NCBI GenBank assembly: GCA_029204045.2
Contig: CM055071.1
Span: 21,221,449 to 21,285,448 of the forward strand
Direction of reading: 5' to 3'
DNA: 64,000 nt
Source of the DNA: Tillandsia leiboldiana
Taxonomy: Eukaryota > Streptophyta > Magnoliopsida > Poales > Bromeliaceae
The notes under the pieces were generated by a model. It did not search any database, had not been told where the DNA came from, and saw only the letters and a list, made by a program, of their open reading frames with translations. This document shows, piece by piece, positions 1-9,100 of this stretch. Within the stretch, counting starts at the first letter, position 1; the number at the start of each line of letters is the position of its first letter. A program made the translations under genes and the position numbers.

Positions 1-2913
1 CCCTGTTTGTCTTTTGGACTTTTTAGCCTCCTTTTCCCTGTGGTGCCTTCAGAGAAATTTTCCCCCTCGTGGTGCTCTATCCTTTGGAGGAGTTTTAGGA
101 TTTTTGGGTGCACGCTTTTCGAGATCCTCATTTTCTTGGCGCGGCGCGACGCTCTTTCTTTGGGGTTTCTTCCGTCGCTCTTCGGTGTTCGAGCTCCCCC
201 GACCTACTCCAACCATCTTTTTCAGAGATTTCTTCGCCGCTGGATTCGTGACTGGTGAGGCTTTGATTTTGGGTTTCACGCACATTTTCTGATTTCGCGT
301 TTTCCGAGGTGTTTTCTCGTGCTCATTGGGACCCTTCTTGCTGTGAGTTTGTGGTGAGGACAGCGGCTTCTTTTGAGGTTATCTTCGCGCACAGATCTCG
401 GATCAGAACGTGCCTATAGACTTTTTTCATCTACGCGACGCAAGGATCATCATATATTTTTCTGGGAATTTTTGGAGACCTCCCCAAAGGTATACACTTC
501 CCATTTTATCTGTATAAGAGATTACAGTTATTTGATTGGGAGTTACTGCGCACCGATATTGTGGAATTTATAGCTCGGCCTACGGTGCTCGGAATTGGAC
601 GTGCAGGTACCCGTTTCGAAGCTATCGACGCGAGGATCGCTGTGGTATTTTTCTCAGAATTTTTGGAGTTCGTTTTACAGGTGAAAATTTCACAGCAAGT
701 TGACTGTTTCCAGCAGATTTGTAAAACCTGGATTTTATTGGTTTTAAAGGATAACCGTAGCCTTATGTTGTACCCAGGAGGGATTGTGGACTGTGCTGGA
801 CCTGTTGGACCTAGAGTTGTTATTTTTCTGGTTTTCTCAGCTGTACGACTCCGGACAGTCAGCGTTTTCAGGTGGGTGGCTCGCTTTCAAGATCTTTGGA
901 CTGTACTCTAATTCTATTGATATAGAATCATGCATGATAGTGATTGGACTTGGGTAGCATGCTAGATGTAGGAATTGTTGTTCCTAGTATTATCTGTTGA
1001 TCTTGTGATCTTTTACTTTCTTCTATCATGTTAAATATTCGTTATCTTGGAACCTGACCTAGCACCCCCGCCATATGTTGCATGTGTAACCAGACCAGTA
1101 GAAAACCCTCACTTGGGCTAGGGTTATTTATGTTTAGACATCCACACTTATGTTTCATTCCTGGACTTAGTGTTATCCTCGCCCGGGTAGTGGGCCGAGC
1201 GGTCGGGACATCTTTTTAGTGTGGGATGCATTTGCACTCGTGCTTGGGGGCAGAGTGGAGTCTGGTAGATGTAGTGGATCGCTTGTCTGTACCGGGAACC
1301 GTTTGAGATAAACGGTGGTCCCGAGAGGTCTTGTTTTCCCCTGTTGGGGTTGTCGCCACTGTGTCAGTGGTAGTAGTACTAGTGTTAGCCGAACCTAGAA
1401 CCCTTTTCGACATACACATGATTTTAGTCTACCAATGTTTTCTTCCAAGCATCGAAGGGCCGCTAGAGTCTGTTCTTGTTTGATTGGACAAAGGCATCAG
1501 CCCTTCGGGGTTTGGGTAAAACACTTATTTTCTGACTGATTTTCTAAAAAGAACTAAAATCGTTAAATATGGATTTCTTCCAGATCAAAATAATTTTCAA
1601 TAACAAATGTCACCTTTTCATATAAATCTCCTCACTCGAAAGGATTCGAGTGATCCGGGTTCTAGGGGCCGTTCCTTTGTCGGGACGAAAGCCGCCGGGG
1701 CCGAGCCTGGAACCTGTTCTTGTTTGATAGGGTTGTAGGTGTAGGTCTCCCGGGACTTTCGGGCCCTGTTGGTGCTTTCTGCGTGTCGTGCCGAGGTTTT
1801 GCTTTCCCGAACTGTAAGGGGATCGGGAACTTCGATAGGCGGAGCCTAGAGTCTGTTCTTGTTTGATAGGGTTCTTAGCACCGGTCTATCGGGTTTCCGA
1901 ACCCTTATGGTGTCGGTCTTTCCTGTGAGTTTAGTGTTCTGTTGTGGGAGCCGTCTGGTGGACGGTGGCCCCAGCTGTGTGGTTTTTCCAGCCAGTGGTT
2001 GAGAGTTGTTGTTGTTGGTCGATCTTGTTGATCGTGGTTTGGACTATAGCCTGCATGAGCCATATTTGAGCTCGACAGAGATACGCGGATACTTTCCTCG
2101 GTGGGGTCGCTCCCCTCGAGAGCCACTCCGGAGTTGGGCCTGTTACTTGCTATCGCGACTTGTCGACGCCGTCCCTCTGACTGTGCCAGTTAGTGGCAGT
2201 CACGGACACCCTACGGTAGACCCGTCCTGTTGAGGATGCGCGGCAGTAGGTGGGCGCAGGTTTGACTGGACCCTTGAGGCAGTCAGTTTAGATTTGGTGA
2301 GTTTACTGTGGGTATTGTAGATGCATCATGTTCCATCTGTTCCTTTTCTTGAGCATCTAGATAGAGGCATAGTAGCTGTAGAGTTACTTTTCCAGCCCTT
2401 TCATTTCAGTATTATATGGTTACTTTTTGCCTCTAGTAGACTTAGTGGGCAGACCGTCGGGCTTGTTGGCGGCACCCACTGAGAACTACTTGGGACGTAG
2501 TTCTCACACCCGTCGTGGTGTTTTTTTTTTCCCACAGGGACTTCTACTCCTGTTCCTGCTGCTCCGGTTGCTGCTTCTTCTGATCGAGGTAAGGGAGTCG
2601 CGAGATAGTTCCCTACCAGTCGTCGTCCAGAGAGTAGATGTACCCTTATTACTTTTGAGAGTTCATGTTGAGAGAACTTTGTAGTGAGGTATAGAGTTGC
2701 ATTTATTTTCTACTGCTCGAGAGACTTTTGTACTTTTGGTGAGGACTTGTGTTGTATATAGTTTTTATTCTAGTAGTTTTACTTTCAGCTCTGATATCTG
2801 CATAGTATAGATGTTCTTTTGCAGGTTAGTCGCTTCGTCTATACGGGGCTTCCCGTATGGGCGGCGGATCTGTTGGCGAGCCCGGGTCGCAGTTTCGACG
2901 CCGGGGCGTGACA
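1..2913 (+). mobile_element. 3' portion of a very long Tekay-like LTR
   Basis: The segment ends in the same terminus (GGGGCGTGACA) as the solo LTR at 39588-43739 and, inverted, as the LTRs at 13835, 21136 and 29620. It shares blocks with that solo LTR, for example the stretch around 2250-2290 and the bulged hairpins at 1294-1322 and 1946-1972. It abuts Copia-A 3' LTR sequence exactly at 2914, so it was inserted into that LTR. The predicted 5-bp target duplication is CAATG (2914-2918), and its partner lies upstream of the window. The left end is not visible, so a solo LTR and a full element cannot be told apart. No supported coding region is present; short open frames here have no recognisable domains. 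Confidence 0.75.
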
Positions 2914-3104
2914 CAATGAAAGATTCTTCCAAGTGTTTCTACACTACAAGAAGTATTCGGATCACACAAAATCTTTAGTAAAACATACCTGATCCTTTTG
3001 AATTCTTCTTTCTTGAGATTGAGTTAAACGATCCAACTTTCTTCACCTTCAATCTTCAAGACTTGAGACTTTCACGAAACTACGCCAACTCAAATTCCGT
3101 AACA
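2914..3104 (-). mobile_element. Truncated 3' LTR of Copia-A
   Basis: It matches the first 191 bp (U3 start) of the complete LTR at 11280-12630 with two visible C/T differences. Its outer end is the canonical terminus (TGTTACGG on the minus strand) and it sits directly beside a polypurine tract. The break at 2914 is the junction with the inserted long LTR. Confidence 0.85.
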
Positions 3105-3116
3105 ATCTCCCCCTTT
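3105..3116 (-). other. Polypurine tract of Copia-A
   Basis: On the minus strand AAAGGGGGAGAT lies immediately upstream of the 3' LTR start. This is the expected place and composition for the plus-strand DNA primer of a copia element. A closely related tract occurs at about 3709-3725, next to a repeated GTTTTGTGAC-like flank. Confidence 0.8.
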
Positions 3117-3878
3117 GGCGGTTTCGTGACAAAACACAGATCCACTAAAGAAAATTCAAAAGGATATTTTTGTTGCTATCACCATACAACAAAAATTTAC
3201 AATGGAGATCCAAAAATTTAAAAACATGAGATAAACTCCTAAAACAGACTCTAGACTTAGACATCTGTACTCTCTGCACAAAGAAATCATTCTTGACAAA
3301 AAGAGATCGTTAGATACCTCAAGAATATTTAGCATACAAAACCTAGTACAGAGATAGAGTTTATCTGATCATCATGACATTTGAGAATTCAGATATGTAA
3401 GAGAATCATAGTCAAAAACCAACATATCTTCTATGCAACTAAAAACAAATGTCACACAATGTTAGTCCAACATCAACTTGTTAGTTATATTACATGCCCA
3501 AATAGTTAGTCGAATAGTTAGTAGGGACATGCAACAGTAGGAACAAATCACAAGATAAAAACCAAAGTTGAAGTTGAAGAGATACTTACCTTGATGTATA
3601 CAAAATCTTCATCATCAAGATTTTCACAATCATTGTTCATTGTCTTACAAAATCTTCATCATCAAGATTTTCACAATCATTGTTCATTGTTCAAATCATT
3701 GTTCTAAACTCTCTCCCCCTTTTTGTCACAAAACAAAGCCAAAATGTAGTTAAGACTACGAAATGTTAGGAGAGTGAAAAATTCCAATAAAACGTAAAAC
3801 CTGAGAACTACGCTAAAGTAAGTATAAAACTAAATCCTAAAATCAAAATCCTGCACAAAAAGAAAAGGAAGGTGCAGT
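3117..3878 (-). other. Non-coding 3' region between env-like ORF and PPT
   Basis: A/T-rich sequence without a supported gene. It holds a second polypurine tract (about 3709-3725 on the minus strand) and a 47-bp direct duplication at 3600-3692. I see nothing else identifiable. Confidence 0.5.
3600..3692. repeat. Two-copy 47-bp direct repeat
   Basis: The block beginning CAAAATCTTCATCATC at 3601 repeats at 3648 with a period of 47 bp, inside the 3' non-coding region of Copia-A. Confidence 0.85.
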
Positions 3879-4442
3879 TCAGTCGGAGGAGTCTGAGCTG
3901 GTACAACTCGACTTACTCACAATCCCTTTAAGCATTGTCGAAATAGTTGAACACTTCTTCTTGATCTTCTTGTGTTCAGAGGAAATTTGCTGAAGTTCTT
4001 TCGATATCCTCTCTTGTGCAGCAGAGAGTCTTTGTTGTTCCTGGCGAAGCGACTCCAATACAGCAGCGTCTGTACCCTGTCTTTTCGAGTGTGATGGATG
4101 CTGTCTAGAAGCAGATGGTGCATCCAATCCTTTAACCCATGGAGATTCAGTTTGTAGAACCCCAGAGAGTGAGCGAGCTCTAGTAAGAAACCCACTATGA
4201 TAACTTTCACTTCTTAGGACATTCTTTCGTCTTGTATATTGCTTAGTTGTTGATGCAGATTTCATAAGCCTTTTGCCTTTGACAGATTTCCCGTTTTCCT
4301 CATCAATCTTCTGTTGAACATCTTTGAAGAATTCATCCCATTCTTCCGTATCGTACTCTGAACTGTCCTCCCTGCCTTCGATTGTCTTATCTCCTGTTGA
4401 AACATCCGGTTTCTCTTTTACAGATGTACTCTTGTGCACCAT
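3879..4442 (-). CDS. Env-like (additional) ORF of Copia-A, internally shortened
   Basis: A 187-residue open frame lies downstream of pol, where SIRE-type elements carry an env-like or additional ORF. The start MVH at 4442 is chosen because the Copia-C env-like frame has the same MVH start in the same context after a hydrophobic-looking upstream stretch. The N-terminal part is acidic then basic, and shares an SVKxKRL motif with the longer protein at 63248-64000. Residues about 130-165 (LRQEQQRLSAAQ... to KKIKKK) are a predicted coiled coil, and the tail is serine-rich. The central domain seen in Copia-C (FYTN...ITPQLIGEVLGMP) is absent, so this looks like an in-frame deletion derivative. Function is unknown. 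Expression could come from the internal TATA box at 5019-5024 and splicing of the intron at 4901-4517. Confidence 0.6.
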   Translation of the reverse strand: MVHKSTSVKEKPDVSTGDKTIEGREDSSEYDTEEWDEFFKDVQQKIDEENGKSVKGKRLMKSASTTKQYTRRKNVLRSESYHSGFLTRARSLSGVLQTESPWVKGLDAPSASRQHPSHSKRQGTDAAVLESLRQEQQRLSAAQERISKELQQISSEHKKIKKKCSTISTMLKGIVSKSSCTSSDSSD

Positions 4443-4516
4443 TGTGACCAGTAGCAGGATTAACCAAGAGAGTTATCTCCTGTTGATTCTAGTGCTTTAA
4501 GTTTAGAGAAATTGTC

Positions 4517-4901
4517 CTGTGAAAAACCAACTCAAGAACACATGAAAAATCGTCAATTTGAAAGATTTGAAACATACGTACCTAGACAATCATAATCATG
4601 TAGAGAGACTAAGAATCAAATTAGTTTTGCAAAAGGACTTTTAAAAATAGATCAATTGCATGATTTTCGAAAATCCTTATTATATGCCCTAAAACCGAAA
4701 TTTTAGAAATCGAAGCCTAAAAATTCGTTAATCAGGAGAATACCTAGCATATAATCAAAACTAATCTACCCAGAGTTCTTATTTCAAAAGAAATTTGATC
4801 AAAAACCATCCACAAACAAAGTTGATCCAAGAAATTCATCACGTTTGAGGAGGAAAAGAGAAAAACGGTGAAAAACCGAGATTTTGATCAATAAAACTTA
4901 C
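4517..4901 (-). other. Putative 5'-UTR intron upstream of env-like ORF (Copia-A)
   Basis: On the minus strand a consensus donor (CCAA/GTAAGT, GT at 4901-4900) and a pyrimidine-rich acceptor (TTTTTCACAG/G, AG at 4518-4517) bound 385 nt. The corresponding sites in Copia-C bound 382 nt with the same donor and a CACACAG/G acceptor. The exon 2 side begins about 75 nt before the ORF start. Splicing is inferred from the sites only. Confidence 0.5.
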
Positions 4902-5018
4902 TTGGAGTTGAAGAACTTGAGTTTGAAAGCTTCCAGGAAGGATGAAATCTAGAGAGAGAGGCTCTGGAAACTTTGGAACAAAAGATTGGAGTAAAGAAAT
5001 CAAAAACCCTTTTCGTTC

Positions 5019-5190
5019 TTTATAAAACCTAGCCGCGATCTGGATCAGTTCATAACTGTGATCCGGATCGGCTACCCGCAGTGAGAAACTGCGTTCGGGA
5101 TCCGGATCGGCAGATACAATCCGGATCGTCAGCCCGCAGAAGAATTCCTGCGTTCGGGATCCGGATCATCTAGCCCGATCCGGATCGGCC
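5019..5190 (-). promoter_or_regulatory. Internal promoter-like module: GATCCGGATC array plus TATA box
   Basis: On the minus strand several GATCCGGATC-type palindromes (5190 to about 5036) precede TATAAA (5024-5019). A C/T-rich leader containing CTCTCTCTCTAG follows, then the intron donor at 4901. The same order is found in Copia-C at 54143-54313, and the same palindrome type is found upstream of the LTR TATA box. It is read as a second promoter for the env-like ORF. Activity is inferred. Confidence 0.55.
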
Positions 5191-6128
5191 CCAACTTTTT
5201 CTTTAGAAAATTTCAGAGAAATTCAAGAAAAACCAGAAAAAGATTATAAGCGCAAATGTGTATCAACTTTAAACAAAAATCATCGTTTCATACAACAAGA
5301 ATTAGATTATGCCAAATCTATCAATAATATCCAAAAATGAAACGAAAATTTACAAAAATTAAATCCCTTAAAGTTGAACACCTTCAATTACATCTAACTT
5401 GATCTTATGAGTAATGCCTTTATCAAATCATCAATTCAGTAAAGAAAATGAAATACAAAGATCAATAGATGTTTGAAATCCCAAATATAATAGATAATGT
5501 ATCTAGACAATCTGTTGAAGAGAGTGGCTCTTTGAGCATCTTTCTTTAAAAACCCACCTTATACCAACCTTGAAATTTGACAGAGTCAAGTATTTCAACA
5601 TGCATTTTACTTAATCAAAAATTTGAACAACCAAGCTTGGTATACATGTGGTAGCTGCACACAATACTCGGACGACCGAGGTGGTAGCTCTTTCCTCCAT
5701 GTGGTGGTAGTTTTCACACTCCTCATTGGGATGTAACTCTTTCCACATCTTTTGAGCATTTTACCTTTTCTAAGACTCCCCCTCAATTGGCTATCAATTA
5801 TTTAAGATATAAAGTATTCAACCAAATATTGATCTCGATTTCATACTCGACTAAGCAGTCAAATAAGATAATGACTATACCAAGAGATCATAGAGAGAGA
5901 GAAATTGACTTTGATCACTTTAGAAGATGATTTAATTAACATAAATAATCATTGCAACAGTGAAATATTATGATGGCAAAAGCATAATAAATTTCTAAAT
6001 GTGCGAAAAGATGCAATTAAAGTCAATTATGATCTATGCTCAATTAATGTCCTATGTACAAACATAGATAATGAACAAAACAAAAACAAATACAAAACCT
6101 ATCCTAAGCAAAGATTTCAAAAAGAGGA
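5191..6128 (-). other. Spacer between pol stop and env promoter (Copia-A)
   Basis: A/T-rich sequence without a supported gene, well conserved in Copia-C (53209-54142). It contains an internal polypurine tract, TTGAGGGGGAGTC on the minus strand at about 5777-5790, about 340 nt after the pol stop codon. Confidence 0.6.
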
Positions 6129-9100
6129 TTATTTCAAGGAAAGCATCCCAATTGCTTTTCGTAAATGAATAAAACGTTTTTGATCCAAAGGTTTTGTTAG
6201 AATGTCAGCTAATTGATCCTCAGTTGAAATATATGAAAGTTGAAGAGTATTTGATTCAACTAGCTCTCTAAGAAAATGATATCTAAGTTCAATATGTTTT
6301 GTTCTAGAGTGCAACACAGGGTTTTTAGAAATGTTAATAGCACTAGTGTTGTCACAAAGTATTGTTACCGAAGATGCTGAAATGCGGAAGTCGCTCAATA
6401 CGCTTTTCATCCAAATGAGTTGAGTTGAGCAACTTCCAGCTGAAATGTATTCCGCTTCGGCAGTCGAGAGTGCTATGCAGTTCTGCTTTTTACTGTGCCA
6501 TGCAACAAGGCAATGGCCAAGATAGAAGCATGCACCACTCGTGCTTTTCCGATCATCCACTGATCCTGCCCAATCGGCATCTGAGTATCCAACAATATCC
6601 AAACTTGTTCCCATAGGATACCAAATTCCGAAATTAATTGACCCTTTGATATACCGGATGATCCTTTTCACCGCTTTCAGGTGAACCTCCTTTGGTGCTG
6701 ATTGATATCTCGCGCAAATCCCAACACCAAAAGATATATCTGGGCGACTAGCCGTGAGGTAAAGTAGACTTCCAATCATACTTCGATACAGTTTCTCGTC
6801 TACATTCTCACTATGTGATTCACTTCCAAGTCCCTTGTGGCTAGTTCCCATTGGAGTCGGAAAATCTTTACAATTTTCTAGATCAAACTTTTTGACCAAC
6901 TCCATTGCATACTTGGATTGACTCAAGTGAATACCTTCATCATTTTGTTTAATTTGCAATCCAAGGAAATAAGTCAATTCGCCCATCATGGACATCTCAA
7001 ATTCGCTTTCCATGGTCTCCGCGAATTTAGAAGCATCGTTATCTCTTGTTGCGCCAAATACAATGTCATCGACATAGATTTGTGCTACAATGAAATTGCT
7101 TTGATAATGCTTCACAAAGAGAGTCCTATCAGCTCCCCCTCGAGTATAGCCCTTCTCCAAAAGGTGCTTTGTTAACCTTTCGTACCATGCTCGCGGTGCT
7201 TGTTTCAGACCGTAAAGAGCCTTTTTCAAACGAAAAACATGGTTAGGTTGTTTATGATCTACAAAACCTTTCGGTTGAGCCACATAAACTTCCTCATTTA
7301 AAAACCCATTTAGAAATGCGCTCTTAACGTCCATTTGAAATAATTTAATTTTAAAATGACAAGCAATAGCGAATAGTATACGAATGAACTCGAGTCTAGC
7401 TACAGGGGCGAAGGTTTCATCAAAGTCTATACCTTCTACTTGAGAGTAGCCTTGAGCAACTAATCGTGCCTTGTTCCTGATGATAGTACCATCCTCATTT
7501 TTCTTGTTCTTGAAGATCCATTTGGTACCTATCACATTGTGTTGCTTTGGAGGCTTCGTTAATTCCCAGACTTTGTTTCGCTCAAATTGATGGAGCTCTT
7601 CCTGCATTGCTTTAATCCAGTAGTCATCCTGAAGAGCTTCATCTATGTTCTTTGGTTCGATTAAAGATACGTAGCAAGCGAATCCACAAACCAACTGCCT
7701 CCGAGTTCTGACTCCTTCTTGTGGATCTCCAATAATATTCGATTCCGGATGATCCTTGGAGATTCGTAACGTTTGTTGAAACGGAGTACTCGGAGATATA
7801 TGAGATGATTCCTGCACATCAGATAAACTAGAAGAACCATTAGATGCATCATTAATATTGGAAGTATTATTATGAGAAGATGCACTAGCAGGAGAATCAT
7901 CATCTAGAGAGATATCGAGGGTAGATTTTCCAGTTTCAAAGTGAAAAGCTTCATCTACTTTAACATTTATAGATTCTACGATCGTCTTAGATTCAATGTT
8001 AAATACTCGATATGCTCTGCTATTCGTAGAATAACCCAGAAAGATCCCTTCATCACTTCGAAAGTCGAACTTTCCAAGATTTTCACGGTCACGTAAAATG
8101 TAACATCGACTCCCGAAGACACGAAAATATTTGATATTGGGTTTTCTACTAAACCACAGCTCATATGGTGTATTTAAAGTTCCTGGGCGCAAGTAAACTC
8201 TATTAATGACATAGACAGCGGTGTTCACAGCTTCAGCCCAAAAATGTAGCGGTAAATTCCGGCTATGAAGCATCACACGCGCCATCTCTTGAACAACCCT
8301 GTTCTTGCGCTCAACAACACCATTCTGCTGAGGTGTATAGGGTGCCGAGAATTCATGTTTAATTCCATTTGAAGTGCAAAAATCAATGAATTTTGAATTT
8401 ATGAATTCTCCACCTCTATCACTTCTAACACGAATGATCTTTTCATTCTTTTCAATCATAATACGATGGCAAATCTCATGAAAAGAGTCAAACGTATCAG
8501 CTTTCTCTTTTAAAAATGCTACCCAAGAAAACCGAGAGAAATCATCAACCAATAAAAAAATGTACCATTTACCTCCCAAAGATGGTTGACGGGTCGGCCC
8601 CATTAAGTCCATGTGCAAAAGTTCCAAGGACCGTTTTGTACCAACGTGGTTCAAGTTCTTGTGTGCAGTCCTAGACTGTTTTCCCTTTTGGCAACCACCA
8701 CACACAATGTTTTGTTTAAATAAAAGCTTTGGAACCCCCTTGACCACGTCCTTGTTTGAAATTCTAGTAAGTTCCTTAAAATTTAAGTGACCTAGCCTTT
8801 CATGCCAAAGAGTTTCATTATTCAAAGCAGCTAAGTTACAATTTTCAGAAAATTTATTAGGAACAACATAACAATTGTTTTCAGATCTAACCCCTTTTAA
8901 AAAGAAGACATGGTCCTTATCAGTTACAACGCATTCAACAGATGAAAAGTTAACTGAAAAACCATTGTCGCAAAGTTGACTTATGCTTATGAGGTTAGTC
9001 TTAAGGCCATCAACAAATAAGACGTTTTTCAAAATCGGGCCATCTGGAATAGCTACCGTCCCTTTTCCAACAATTTTGGAAGATCGACCGTCTCCGAAAA

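Noticed and set aside
7..911. Short open frames at the left edge
   Set aside because: They lie within the long LTR and have no recognisable domain.
3917..4210. A 97-codon minus-strand frame
   Set aside because: Shadow of the env-like ORF at 3879-4442 in another frame.
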